Notes: generated by a model from the sequence alone, not told the origin. Positions 38,204 through 47,747 are shown, counted from the stretch's first letter. The stretch is 64,000 nt of DNA from Marinifilum sp. N1E240 (GCF_009295825.1 NZ_WHKF01000007.1:1-64000), one strand, 5' to 3'. Program-made: numbers and translations.

Positions 38204-41200
38204 TTATTCCTCTTTTTTATATCCAATAATAACATTTGAAACAGCTCTTGGCTCGGGAGGAAGAGAAAAAATATTTCTTTCGTAATTCGAATTGTATGGC
38301 GAAATATTCAATGTTTTTCCATTAACCACTATAGTTGAACTGCCTCCTGGATCAAAACCCATCGCTTTTTTAATCTTGTATTTTTCTAAAATACCAGCCA
38401 TATCAAAATGAGTTGCACCTACCGATTCTCTAATTCTACCATTAACGGTTAAAACGAACAAATCTCCTTTATCATCTATTCCAACTGCAATTTTTGGTCC
38501 TCTCATATCTGTAAAATCCAAACGCGCAGCCTGTGTTTTTATCGAATTTGCTTTCTTCCAACCTTCCGTTATCATATCCAAACATTGAGTGCCATTATCT
38601 AATAACATTGGTCCTGCCTCTACTGCATGCAATACATCATCTAAACCTTTTACAAATATTTTTAAAGCATCACCTAAATTCGCAATTGGTTTTTCAATTA
38701 CTGATTTTGGAATGCACAAAGTCAAGCCCACAGGAATTTGTTGAATTGAATTTTTATCTTCAATTATCTCCTTAATCGTAGTTCCAGCCAATCGGTATAT
38801 AATACAATTTGTGGCAACTATTTCTTGATGATCATACATTAAATCGAAATAGGAAACTTGATTCGGATTCCAATTGTTGTAATTTTTAGCTTCAAATTGA
38901 ATTAAACGATTTTCTAGTTCAACATCGATTCCTGTACTACAATTCACTCTTGAAATATCCAATTTACCTGATTTGTAAATAAGTAAAGCTGGCTTATTAA
39001 AAAGCGGCGCACTTAAAGTTTTTCCATTTGATATTAATAATCCTAGAGGAGATCCAATGTATGATTCAGGTAAGCCTAATTTTCCCACTAATTCAGGATT
39101 TAAAATGTATCCACCATTCCAGGAAATTTTAGCTTTTACACAATTTTCACTTTCAAAATCCTTTACAAAATCGGTTACTCGTTTAGTTTTTATAGAGCTT
39201 AATGCTGCAAAATTCCATGCTTTTATATCATCACTCACATTTGCCTTAGCCAAAATACCATTCCACGGAAAACCATCATTGTATTTACCTGTAACATTAG
39301 CATACTCCACATCAGATTTTATTGCATCTTTTGCTAATAGTTTATCTAAAACCTCTTTTAAAGGCGAACCATTTAATTCTGCATCCTCTTTTATTATTCT
39401 GTAAACTTCTTTCTCTCCCAATTTATCACAGAGAGATTTAAACTGATCGGAATGCAATAACAAAGAAAAATCTTTTGAAGTTTGAACTGGAGTTGGATAA
39501 GCTATTGTAGTTCGAACACCGGCAGGTACGAATTGAATGTAACCTGTATTATTCGGTATTCCCATTATATTTGCTGCCAATTCGGTTGTTACCTTACCAA
39601 TATGAAAACGGTCGATATTTAAAATATCAGTCATGAAGGCAGCATTTCTTCTATTCGAAATTAAATATCCTTCCTTCTCCATTATTAAGCGTAGAATAGA
39701 TAAAGGCTTCTCTCCCATTTGTGGTATATGAATTCCCACTGTTAAAGAATTTATCGACACAATTTGAAGGATATTTTCCTCATACAAAAGTTTCAATTCC
39801 TGATCGAAACCAGATTCAAAGAATTTTCTTATATCCGTTGCAGTTGTCCAATTTGTTAGAGCTTTATCGGGAGCAAAAACATAAACTTTGGCTAAGTTTT
39901 TACTTTTAATATCATTGATAGAAACAGGTTCGTGCATTTCTATACCTAACCTATTCTTTATTGAGTTTAAGATAAAATACTCCAACTCATATTTAATATA
40001 TTTCCCAGGAAAATATGCCATTGGAACATTCAAATTCATTCTTTTAAACAAAAATTCTCTATCGTCGATAGAAATCACCGATGATGATGTTAGCTGAGAA
40101 AGTGCTAAATTTTTATCTAAAAAGAATCTCGAGCTTCCACTTACCTTTCTTCCAATACCTGGTGGAAGAAGTTTTGATTTTAAAAGGTTAACCATTCCAG
40201 ACAATTCCTGATGTGTATAATCGTGAAATGGATAGTAATTTTTATTACGATGACGATAAGTAAATGAATGATCATGTCTGATATCAATTTCACCTTTTCG
40301 AACTGAAAATATATTATCAATAGCATTGTAAAATTCATGAATCATTTCCATACTCATTTTATCAGTATCGGGATGATCGGTAATTTGTTTTTTAGCAAAA
40401 TAGAACGTTCCTCCTCTAATTTTTTGTTCTTCACTTCTAAAAAAACTTGGGTCTATTAAAGATTTTAAATAAAGCATAAATCCCAATCGACTGTAACCAG
40501 GCAAATAATGACGATTTTCAGTTTTCAAAAGTGCTTTAACATCATCATTAATGTAATTAGCTTTATCCCGATAACTTTCGAACGCATCGCTTACAAGTTT
40601 TAAACTTTTCGAATTTGGTTTTAACTGATAGTAAAGTTTCTTAACTATTCTATCTATACCTAAATTCAGCGAAGCTATACTATATCTATTTTCTAATACT
40701 CTTTTATTATGTGTCACACTTCGATGATGGATATGAGGAAAAAACACTTTTTCTATTACCTCATTCACATGTGAATCTAAAATAGTTCTTCCTCTAAACT
40801 CAATCACTTGTAGTCTATCCTTTTCTGGTAAATGCTCGCCAATTACCTCCGCATAAACATTCTCTGGTTGATATCTTCTGCAAAAAATTGGTACTCCTGC
40901 AGCTGCAGCTTCAAGAATAGGTAAACCTCTACCTTCCGTTTTCGATGGTAATAATATTAAAGAAGATATGCTGTACAGTTCTGGTATTCCTATCGGACTC
41001 TCAAATTGATTTTTAAACCTTTCTTTATCTGCTTCACTAAAAAGAAAACCCAAATACACTCTTTTTCTAAACTCTCTATCTATACTATTTAGTAATGCTT
41101 GAAAACGTTTTAATAATTTTTGAAAATATGCGTACTGTCCCAAAGGAATTGGTCCTGTTATTAAAACAGTTATTTTAAAATCAGAAGATTCTCTAATTTT

Positions 41201-42367
41201 ATCTTTTAAACTATCAACTTTAAGCATTTTTTGAATCAAGTCGAAGCCCAATTCAATTCTCTTTCTTGATATAACACGAGTTGGCTGAAGGAAAATAATA
41301 TTCTCGGATAAGAATTTATGCATTGCTTTGGTCTTATATCCAATATAAATGGGTTCTGGATTTTTTCTATCAACCAATTTGTAGTCTAAAACATCCTTTA
41401 CCGAGTAACTAATGAGAGCTTCATCGTGATAACGACTAAGCATTTTTTCCATTTGATACATGGACTCAATTTGTTTTCTTTTGTTGATATTTGAATATTC
41501 CGAGCTATCTACGGCCGTTCCAATTTCAGTTACATTTGCAGGGTTGTGTCCTTTGATATTGATTAAATATTCCGATTGTTTTCTATTTATATTAACATTC
41601 ATCCAGGAACGAGACTCCCATGGAAATAGAACATCTAATTGTGAAAAAAATTCTCCCAAATGAGAATTCAAAAAGAAGAAATCTCTAGGACCTTTTTTTA
41701 ATCCTTTTACCTCTTTTTCAACTTCAGAATTTCCGCCTTCCCAATAAAAATCATGATTATTATTTATTACCGGAATTCCCATAAATTCCGATACAAGAAC
41801 ACATGCCAAAGCACTTGATACATTACCAGGATTAGAACAAACATTAATCAAATACAAAAGTCCAATATTATTATCTTCTATGTATTTTGATAGTTTACTA
41901 CAAATAAGTAACACCTGATTCCAAAATTTTAGAATCAAATCATTGTATTCTTTACTGCCTCTTTCCAGTTTTGTAAAAAAGAAATCTTTATACAAATCCC
42001 AATCGTCGAAAGATTGCATTTCTTCAATGGTAAAAATATTAGCATTTGAGCCAATTATCTTTGAGGCTTCAGGATAAAACTTTCCTGCTATATAATGTAT
42101 TGGTAAATGATCACCAAAATTTCCTCTAAAAGATTTGGCATACTTTTCCACCTCAATGCTCACACCATCTATCGAAAAATAGAAGGTTATAAAAGCCATT
42201 CCCTTATTTACTAAATCACTTTTAAAATTTGAAAAAGATTCAGAAAATTCAACAACTGGAATTGGTTTACTCTCTTTAAAACGATCAATAAAAAGACCTA
42301 AATCGAACCAGGTATTTATTTTTTCTTCACCTAGTAATTTCATCATCTCAGCTGCTGACATTTTCAT
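38204..42367 (-). CDS. Giant fusion: GT-B glycosyltransferase plus phosphodiester glycosidase (NAGPA) domain
   Basis: A 1387-residue protein without a signal peptide or membrane helix. Roughly residues 1-570 look like a GT-B glycosyltransferase: HFLPS-type beta strands, then LPSKTEGRGLPILEAAAAG with the E-x7-E pattern of GT4 enzymes. Residues about 580-1050 match nothing I know. The C-terminal 200-300 residues end with DMRGPKIAVGIDDKGDLFVL, MGFDPGGSSTIVVNGK and PPEPRAVSNVIIG, the signature of phosphodiester glycosidases related to the lysosomal uncovering enzyme. Making and trimming a sugar phosphodiester on one chain is the simplest reading, but is inference. Confidence 0.75.
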   Translation of the reverse strand: MKMSAAEMMKLLGEEKINTWFDLGLFIDRFKESKPIPVVEFSESFSNFKSDLVNKGMAFITFYFSIDGVSIEVEKYAKSFRGNFGDHLPIHYIAGKFYPEASKIIGSNANIFTIEEMQSFDDWDLYKDFFFTKLERGSKEYNDLILKFWNQVLLICSKLSKYIEDNNIGLLYLINVCSNPGNVSSALACVLVSEFMGIPVINNNHDFYWEGGNSEVEKEVKGLKKGPRDFFFLNSHLGEFFSQLDVLFPWESRSWMNVNINRKQSEYLINIKGHNPANVTEIGTAVDSSEYSNINKRKQIESMYQMEKMLSRYHDEALISYSVKDVLDYKLVDRKNPEPIYIGYKTKAMHKFLSENIIFLQPTRVISRKRIELGFDLIQKMLKVDSLKDKIRESSDFKITVLITGPIPLGQYAYFQKLLKRFQALLNSIDREFRKRVYLGFLFSEADKERFKNQFESPIGIPELYSISSLILLPSKTEGRGLPILEAAAAGVPIFCRRYQPENVYAEVIGEHLPEKDRLQVIEFRGRTILDSHVNEVIEKVFFPHIHHRSVTHNKRVLENRYSIASLNLGIDRIVKKLYYQLKPNSKSLKLVSDAFESYRDKANYINDDVKALLKTENRHYLPGYSRLGFMLYLKSLIDPSFFRSEEQKIRGGTFYFAKKQITDHPDTDKMSMEMIHEFYNAIDNIFSVRKGEIDIRHDHSFTYRHRNKNYYPFHDYTHQELSGMVNLLKSKLLPPGIGRKVSGSSRFFLDKNLALSQLTSSSVISIDDREFLFKRMNLNVPMAYFPGKYIKYELEYFILNSIKNRLGIEMHEPVSINDIKSKNLAKVYVFAPDKALTNWTTATDIRKFFESGFDQELKLLYEENILQIVSINSLTVGIHIPQMGEKPLSILRLIMEKEGYLISNRRNAAFMTDILNIDRFHIGKVTTELAANIMGIPNNTGYIQFVPAGVRTTIAYPTPVQTSKDFSLLLHSDQFKSLCDKLGEKEVYRIIKEDAELNGSPLKEVLDKLLAKDAIKSDVEYANVTGKYNDGFPWNGILAKANVSDDIKAWNFAALSSIKTKRVTDFVKDFESENCVKAKISWNGGYILNPELVGKLGLPESYIGSPLGLLISNGKTLSAPLFNKPALLIYKSGKLDISRVNCSTGIDVELENRLIQFEAKNYNNWNPNQVSYFDLMYDHQEIVATNCIIYRLAGTTIKEIIEDKNSIQQIPVGLTLCIPKSVIEKPIANLGDALKIFVKGLDDVLHAVEAGPMLLDNGTQCLDMITEGWKKANSIKTQAARLDFTDMRGPKIAVGIDDKGDLFVLTVNGRIRESVGATHFDMAGILEKYKIKKAMGFDPGGSSTIVVNGKTLNISPYNSNYERNIFSLPPEPRAVSNVIIGYKKEE

Positions 42368-42470
42368 ATCTCACTTTTTTATTTAACAAAATTTCAAATA
42401 CAATTTAATTTACGAAATTCTGATAAGTTGATCAAAAACGTCTCGCTGAAATCATTAACTAAAAAGAAAC

Positions 42471-42500
42471 TTGATAACTTAAATTAGCTTTTTAACTTTG
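42471..42500 (+). promoter_or_regulatory. Promoter of the VanZ-like gene
   Basis: TTG (42471-42473), 19 nt, then TAACTTTG (42493-42500) form a canonical Bacteroidota -33/-7 promoter 18 bp before the ATG. Confidence 0.7.
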
Positions 42501-42518
42501 CTATAAACAAAATTTAAA

Positions 42519-42947
42519 ATGAGATTTAAACCTTTTTGGAGAAATATAATTTGGGCAGCTATAATATTTATACTTTGTGCGGTTCCTGGCGATGAATTGC
42601 CAAAAACAAATGCAATTCAAATTCCTCATTTCGATAAAATCGTTCATTATGGAATGTTCTTTATTATGGGCATTTTTCTAATGGCTGAATTTAGAATTCA
42701 AACCAAATTAAAAAGAGTTACTATTCTGATTATCTCCATACTACTTATTGGAATTTATGGGGGTGCTATTGAATTTTTGCAACAAAATTATTTTGTAAAC
42801 CGGAGTGGTGATTATATGGATTTACTTGCAGATATTCTTGGTGGTATTACTGCAATAATTTTATATCCTTGGCTTAAAAAACAAAAAGACCTGCTATTAG
42901 ATAGCAAGCCTTTTAATAAAATATCTTTTCTAAAGAAAATATTATAA
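42519..42947 (+). CDS. VanZ-like membrane protein
   Basis: A 142-residue protein with about four membrane helices and VanZ motifs: FDKIVHYGMFFIMG, a GGAIEFLQ segment and RSGDYMDLLADILGG. VanZ relatives can confer low-level teicoplanin tolerance, but the normal role of chromosomal VanZ-like proteins is unknown. Its last 6 bp overlap the 3' end of the convergent Rrf2 gene. Confidence 0.85.
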   Translation: MRFKPFWRNIIWAAIIFILCAVPGDELPKTNAIQIPHFDKIVHYGMFFIMGIFLMAEFRIQTKLKRVTILIISILLIGIYGGAIEFLQQNYFVNRSGDYMDLLADILGGITAIILYPWLKKQKDLLLDSKPFNKISFLKKIL

Positions 42948-43385
42948 ACTGATGTATTCATCAGAACTTTCCATTTCTGAAATTAATTGTCCTATTGTTT
43001 TACCTTTAAATAGGTCATAAATTTGCTGTCTGATACTTCCAAACTGATTATGAACCGGACAAGGAGGTTGTTTACTAGAACCTGATTTGCACGGACGCAT
43101 GCCAATCAAACAATTTTCAAACATATCCAAACCATCCACAATTTCAACAATATTCATTAAGGTAATTTCCGTAGGTTCTTTCCCCATACCAAAACCACCA
43201 TGAGGTCCCTTTGTTGAAGTAAGTAATTTTTGTCTAGCAAGGCTTTGTAGAATTTTGCCTAAGAAGGGAGTTGGAATCTCTAATTCTTCAGAGATCTTTT
43301 TAATTCCAATTTTTTTTCCATCCTTTGCATTTATCGACAAATAAATCACTGAACGAATTGCATATTTACAAGTATTCGATAACAT
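42942..43385 (-). CDS. Rrf2-family transcriptional regulator, probably Fe-S binding
   Basis: A 147-residue winged-helix regulator (MLSNTCKYAIRSVIYLS start, recognition region EELEIPTPFLGKILQSLA, wing KGPHGGF). Three cysteines at C92, C99 and C109 (ENCLIG, RPCKS, PPCPVH) sit where IscR and NsrR hold an iron-sulfur cluster, though the last spacing is longer than in IscR. It may sense iron-sulfur status, NO or redox. No isc/suf genes are nearby to identify its regulon. Confidence 0.87.
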   Translation of the reverse strand: MLSNTCKYAIRSVIYLSINAKDGKKIGIKKISEELEIPTPFLGKILQSLARQKLLTSTKGPHGGFGMGKEPTEITLMNIVEIVDGLDMFENCLIGMRPCKSGSSKQPPCPVHNQFGSIRQQIYDLFKGKTIGQLISEMESSDEYISL

Positions 43386-43519
43386 CTTTAATATTTAATT
43401 TTACTCTCACATTTATCTAACAATCAGGACAAATATAGTAATTATTACTACTAATTACGCATCTTTTATTCTTTAATTCCTTATTTATTATGATTCTGTT
43501 TATAGTCTGTAACAGGCTA

Positions 43520-43957
43520 TTATAAAGGAATTTTGTCAATTCTTTTTTGATGTCTTCCTCCTTCAAATTCTGTTTTAAGAAAGATATCTGCTATTTCCTC
43601 AGCTTCATCATATGAAATAAATCTTGCCGGAATACCACATACGTTTGCATTATTATGCGTACGAGCCAATTCAGCAATTTCAGAAGTCCAGCATAAAGCA
43701 GCTCTTACTTTTTGATGCTTATTTGCAGTCATTGTAATTCCATTACCACTTCCACAAATTGTAAACCCAAAATCAAACTCGTTATCATTAACAGCCAATG
43801 CCAACGGATGAGCCGTATCTGGATAATCCATACTTTCTTCAGAATTTGTCCCAAAATCTTTTACTTCATATCCTTTTTCAGATAGAAATTCGACTAGTTT
43901 ATTCTTGTATTGAAAACCTGCATGATCACATGCTATTGCAACTTTAATCTTTTTCAT
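43520..43957 (-). CDS. rpiB: Ribose-5-phosphate isomerase B
   Basis: A 145-residue enzyme interconverting ribose 5-phosphate and ribulose 5-phosphate in the pentose phosphate pathway. RpiB hallmarks are visible: ACDHAGF near the N-terminus (D11, H12), the catalytic Cys68 in ICGSGNG and the substrate-binding RTHNNANV. It starts at an ATG directly before KKIKVAIACDHAG and is not in an operon with neighbours. Confidence 0.95.
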   Translation of the reverse strand: MKKIKVAIACDHAGFQYKNKLVEFLSEKGYEVKDFGTNSEESMDYPDTAHPLALAVNDNEFDFGFTICGSGNGITMTANKHQKVRAALCWTSEIAELARTHNNANVCGIPARFISYDEAEEIADIFLKTEFEGGRHQKRIDKIPL

Positions 43958-44337
43958 TTTGTATTTTTTCGGAAACTGATTAGCATTAAATGTTTGTTAT
44001 TCTACTAATATTTTGACTTACAAAACTAGTAATTTTAATTGGTGGTTGAGTAAAAATCTCTTAATGATCGATAAATTAAAACTACAATTATATTTCACTC
44101 TTATCAACGAATCTCAATAGATATGATTTGCTTATTATCAGTATATTATAATGACAATTCTAGGTTATAAACAGAATTGTTCACATTTAGTTAACATACT
44201 GTTGATTTTTCCTTATTAAATTTTCCAATCTTTTATTTGCTTAAAAGAAAAACCTATTTGTATAGGAAAATATTACAGCCTAAACAATTTTATTTTTCAC
44301 CTATCAATTCTATTCTTTAAACGAGTTTTCAACAACA

Positions 44338-44588
44338 TGTTAATATAAATTAAGGGTGTTTTTATCACAATCTCCACTTACCAACAACTTGTTAATAAGG
44401 TTTAAATTCATCTAATAATCAAACTCCCTAAATTAACAATGCTTGTTAATATCCTGTTATTAGACTCATTCTTGAATCAATTACAACTAATTTTGAAATC
44501 TCTTACCAACACTATTAACAGGATATATTAATAATCTTATTTTTTAGAAATTTAAAAAAAGGAAATAATAATAGTAGAGGTGTTAATA
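44338..44588. repeat. Five copies of TGTTAATA in a 751-bp gene-free region
   Basis: TGTTAATA occurs at 44338, 44390, 44444 and 44581 and inverted (TATTAACA) at 44513. Three copies are preceded by AACAA-like sequence forming short inverted repeats, such as AACAACTTGTTAATA. They lie in the otherwise featureless spacer 43958-44708 before the receiver-protein gene. A regulator-binding cluster is possible. None is a DnaA box (TTATCCACA). Confidence 0.35.
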
Positions 44589-44708
44589 ACAAGAATGAGA
44601 AGCCAAAATTTAATATTTACCTATTGATTGGAATAGTTAAGAAGATTACCTTTATTTTGTAATGATTTTGTTATCTTGCATGCTATTGAAAAATCCACAC
44701 CTATAAAC

Positions 44709-45092
44709 ATGAGTTGGGAAACAAAAAACTATTCTATCCTTTTAGTTGAAGACAATAAGTTAAATCAAACTGTCGTAAAATTTACACTTAAACGATTTGG
44801 TTATTTAATTGATGTTGCCAATAATGGAATTGAAGCTGTAGAGAAATATAGAGAAGGTGAATACGATTTTATTTTAATGGATATCATGATGCCTGAAATG
44901 GATGGTATAGAAGCCACAAAATGTATTCGAGATTACGAGGATGGAAGAATGCATATTCCAATTATAGCTCTCACAGCCGATATAATGATCGCTAACGAAG
45001 AAAAATGTCTGGAGAGTGGTATGGATGCTCATTTATCAAAGCCTTTCGAAATAGAGAGCTTATTCAAGGTTCTTGAAAAATTAGATTTGTAA
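44709..45092 (+). CDS. Stand-alone response regulator receiver protein
   Basis: A 127-residue CheY-like protein started at the ATG at 44709; an upstream in-frame TTG at 44676 overlaps a -7-like sequence TTATCTTGC. The acidic pair is E14/D15, the phospho-acceptor D58 lies in LMDIMMPEMDG, and the Lys in HLSKPF is conserved. The NKLNQTVVKFTLKRFGY opening is that of receivers attached to or phosphorylated by hybrid kinases. It has no output domain and no adjacent kinase; the nearest is the soluble kinase at 46618. Confidence 0.88.
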   Translation: MSWETKNYSILLVEDNKLNQTVVKFTLKRFGYLIDVANNGIEAVEKYREGEYDFILMDIMMPEMDGIEATKCIRDYEDGRMHIPIIALTADIMIANEEKCLESGMDAHLSKPFEIESLFKVLEKLDL

Positions 45093-45125
45093 AAATCGAT
45101 ATAAAATTCCTAGTGTTTTAATGCT

Positions 45126-45160
45126 GCCGATATTTATATAATGTCGGCTTATTTATTTTT
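45126..45160 (+). terminator. Possible terminator after the receiver gene
   Basis: GCCGA (45126-45130) and TCGGC (45144-45148), extendable through A/T pairs, are followed by TTATTTATTTTT. Confidence 0.5.
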
Positions 45161-45168
45161 GTGTAACT

Positions 45169-45203
45169 TTTGATGCAAATAATAAAATTCAATTATAATT
45201 TTG
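45169..45203 (+). promoter_or_regulatory. Promoter of ruvB, possibly giving a leaderless mRNA
   Basis: TTTG (45169-45172), 23 nt, then TAATTTTG (45196-45203). The ruvB ATG follows only 4 nt after the -7 box, the same geometry as the TetR gene at 16504. Confidence 0.5.
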
Positions 45204-45207
45204 CCGA

Positions 45208-46230
45208 ATGGATGATAACCTGGATATAAGAAGTCATAGTTTTTCTGACAAGGAAAATGAATTTGATAATAAATTGAGACCTCTTCAATTTTCAGATTTT
45301 CGTGGACAAAAGAAAATTGTTGAAAATCTTAATATTTTTGTTGAAGCTGCAAAAATGAGAGAAGAAGCTCTCGATCATGTTTTGCTTCATGGACCTCCTG
45401 GTTTAGGTAAAACTACTTTGTCGAATATTTTGGCAAATGAATTAGGTGTGGGTCTTAAAATTACTTCAGGTCCTGTTTTGGATAAGCCAGGAGATCTTGC
45501 CGGCTTATTAACTAATTTGGAAGAGAACGATGTTCTGTTTATTGATGAAATTCATCGTTTAAGTCCAATTGTAGAGGAGTATTTATATTCAGCTATGGAA
45601 GACTTCAAAATTGATATAATGATTGATAAGGGACCCGCTGCGCGCTCAATTCAATTAGAGTTAAATTCGTTTACTTTGATTGGAGCTACAACCAGATCCG
45701 GATTATTGACATCACCTTTACGAGCACGTTTTGGAATTAACTGCCATTTAGAATACTACGATTTACCAGTTTTAACAAAAATTGTTGAACGAAGTGCTGG
45801 AATTTTAAATGTAGAAATAACTCATGAAGCAGCAGGAGAAATAGCTTCAAGAAGTAGAGGAACTCCTAGAATTGTTAATGCCTTATTGCGCAGAGTTCGT
45901 GACTTTGCTCAGGTAAAAGGAAATGGTTCTATCGATCTGGAAATTACCAGATTTTCCTTAGAAGCTTTGAATATTGATAAACATGGATTAGATGAAATGG
46001 ATAATCGTATTTTAAATACTGTTATTGATAAATTTAATGGAGGTCCGGTTGGAATTTCTACAATTGCAACTGCAGTTGGTGAAGATAGTGGAACTATTGA
46101 AGAAGTTTATGAGCCATTTTTAATAAAAGAAGGTTTTATTAAACGAACTCCAAGAGGGAGAGAGGTAACTCCATTAGCTTATTCTCATCTTGGAAAAGAT
46201 AATTTTAAAGATCCGGAATTGTTATTTTAA
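45208..46230 (+). CDS. ruvB: Holliday junction branch-migration helicase RuvB
   Basis: A 340-residue AAA+ motor that with RuvA drives Holliday-junction branch migration. Walker A is [11 protein letters not shown] (about 60-70), Walker B is [10 protein letters not shown], sensor 1 is [10 protein letters not shown] and the C-terminal winged helix ends with [17 protein letters not shown]. Length and order are normal. The next gene follows after 5 bp and is probably cotranscribed. Confidence 0.97.
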   Translation: MDDNLDIRSHSFSDKENEFDNKLRPLQFSDFRGQKKIVENLNIFVEAAKMREEALDHVLLHGPPGLGKTTLSNILANELGVGLKITSGPVLDKPGDLAGLLTNLEENDVLFIDEIHRLSPIVEEYLYSAMEDFKIDIMIDKGPAARSIQLELNSFTLIGATTRSGLLTSPLRARFGINCHLEYYDLPVLTKIVERSAGILNVEITHEAAGEIASRSRGTPRIVNALLRRVRDFAQVKGNGSIDLEITRFSLEALNIDKHGLDEMDNRILNTVIDKFNGGPVGISTIATAVGEDSGTIEEVYEPFLIKEGFIKRTPRGREVTPLAYSHLGKDNFKDPELLF

Positions 46231-46235
46231 AAAGA

Positions 46236-46565
46236 ATGAAGAGATTACTACCCATATTATACACACTAGCAACTGTTTTAATTATTGTTGGAGCATTGTT
46301 TATTCTTCAATCCGAAACCCATGGAATAATTCTTCTAACTGGTGGTTTAGTGTTAAATATGATTTATAGAGTTTTTGCATTAAATTGGAATAGTGTTAAA
46401 GAATTTAAGTTAAATTCACTATTAAAGATTTTAGGGATATTAATTATGGCTTTTGCCTGTGCATTAATTTTTACAGATTCCGATCAAAAGTTTAACTTTT
46501 TAATTCTTTCGGTACTATTAGATTTAGTACTTAATTTTAAAGAAATATCATTTCGTACAAAATAG
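46236..46565 (+). CDS. Small integral membrane protein of unknown function
   Basis: A 109-residue protein with about four hydrophobic helices (roughly 5-24, 28-47, 62-81, 87-100), short loops and a basic tail (FRTK). I recognise no family. It is 5 bp downstream of ruvB and shares its terminator, so it is likely translated from the ruvB transcript; a link to recombination is not implied. Confidence 0.7.
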   Translation: MKRLLPILYTLATVLIIVGALFILQSETHGIILLTGGLVLNMIYRVFALNWNSVKEFKLNSLLKILGILIMAFACALIFTDSDQKFNFLILSVLLDLVLNFKEISFRTK

Positions 46566-46567
46566 AA

Positions 46568-46596
46568 AAAGGAGCTTGTGACCAGCAAGCTCCTTT
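46568..46596. terminator. Terminator between ruvB operon and kinase gene
   Basis: A perfect 11-bp stem AAAGGAGCTTG / CAAGCTCCTTT with a 7-nt loop, between convergent genes ending at 46565 and 46618. Confidence 0.88.
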
Positions 46597-46617
46597 CTAA
46601 CATCCCTAGTAATTTTC

Positions 46618-47481
46618 CTAAATAGCAATATTCTTTCTAGTATTAGACAAAGAATATATTTCGTTTATATTTTGTTTTAAAATAGCTTCAATTTTCTCTT
46701 TTAGTACAATATTCGATTCCGAGAATTTTAATGGAATTGTGAAGTAAAAAATTGATCCTTCACCAATATTGGAATCTATATACAATTTACCTCCTAATAA
46801 GTTGATAATCTCTTTACATAAACTCAATCCTAAACCAGCTCCTGAATGGACCCTTGTGTATGAATTATCAACCTGGGTAAATTTCTTAAATATTTTGTCT
46901 TGTTGCTCTTTACTAATTCCAGGACCATTATCTTTTACGTAGAATAAGATATTGTGTCTGTCCTGTATAGCACAACCAAAATCGATTTCTCCTTTTTCTG
47001 TAAATTTCACTGCATTATCCAATAGATAGGATAAAACTTTAGTTAGTTTTTCAAAATCAGTGAATATTTTATTTTCGCGTAAATCTTCAGTAAAATTTAA
47101 AACTATATTTTTCTGAGATTGATATATTTTTTGCCCGAAAACGGAATATAATTTTAATAACATTTCATGAATCTCCAATTCGGATTCATTGTATTCCAAG
47201 GCACCACTTTCTAATTGCGAAAGTTCCAGGATTCGATTAAACAAATCCAAAAGTTCTTTACTGCTCGATGTCAGTATTCTTGTAAATTCAGTTCGCTCGT
47301 CCTTTGAAAGAGAATCGTCTCGCAATAATTCTGATGCACCTACAATGGCATTCATTGGGGTACGAATTTCATGCGACATGTTGGCAAGAAAAGCATCTTT
47401 TAATTGCTCGGATTTTTTTACCTGAGCTTGTGCCTCTTTCAACTGTTTCTGCAATTCTTTATATGTAGGACGTTTCTCCAT
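46618..47481 (-). CDS. Soluble histidine kinase downstream of the GG-peptide array
   Basis: A 287-residue kinase with no membrane helix: an N-terminal coiled coil (about 6-30), HisKA with phospho-acceptor His37 in NMSHEIRTPMNA, and HATPase with NAVKF, VKDNGPGIS and GAGLGLSLCKEI boxes. It has no PAS, GAF or other sensor domain, so input must come through a partner or the coiled coil. It lies 114 bp downstream of the last of five double-glycine peptide genes on the same strand with no terminator between. The orphan receiver at 44709 is a candidate partner. Confidence 0.88.
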   Translation of the reverse strand: MEKRPTYKELQKQLKEAQAQVKKSEQLKDAFLANMSHEIRTPMNAIVGASELLRDDSLSKDERTEFTRILTSSSKELLDLFNRILELSQLESGALEYNESELEIHEMLLKLYSVFGQKIYQSQKNIVLNFTEDLRENKIFTDFEKLTKVLSYLLDNAVKFTEKGEIDFGCAIQDRHNILFYVKDNGPGISKEQQDKIFKKFTQVDNSYTRVHSGAGLGLSLCKEIINLLGGKLYIDSNIGEGSIFYFTIPLKFSESNIVLKEKIEAILKQNINEIYSLSNTRKNIAI

Positions 47482-47595
47482 GCAAATGAATTTAGTCTCT
47501 ATAATAGAGTTTCGTTTGGCTTTTGGTCTACACTACTAAACCTTAACCATTTCATCTTAACGATGATTATAAGAAAATATGTTTATGGGAATTTT

Positions 47596-47688
47596 TTAAA
47601 CAAGACAGTCATCTAAAATCGACTTGTCTTGCATACCACCTGTGGTATGATTTAATTCTTGAATGTTTAATTCTTCGAATGTGTTCAT
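47596..47688 (-). CDS. Double-glycine leader peptide A (30 aa)
   Basis: A 30-codon gene. The leader is MNTFEELNIQELNHTTGG and the predicted mature core is MQDKSILDDCLV. The leader shares only 6 of 18 residues with the four downstream-numbered copies, whereas the core shares 11 of 12; within the core several codons differ synonymously. The double glycine at 17-18 is the processing site used by C39 peptidases. It lies 59 bp from the array of copies B-E and nearest the kinase gene. Confidence 0.8.
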   Translation of the reverse strand: MNTFEELNIQELNHTTGGMQDKSILDDCLV

Positions 47689-47747
47689 TTTAAATTGGAT
47701 GAGAATAGTAAATATAAATAATACTTTTTACATCCACAAAAATTTAA

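Noticed and set aside
44338-44588. Replication origin with DnaA boxes
   Set aside because: No TTATCCACA-like boxes, no dnaA or dnaN nearby; the repeated word is a different A/T-rich 8-mer.
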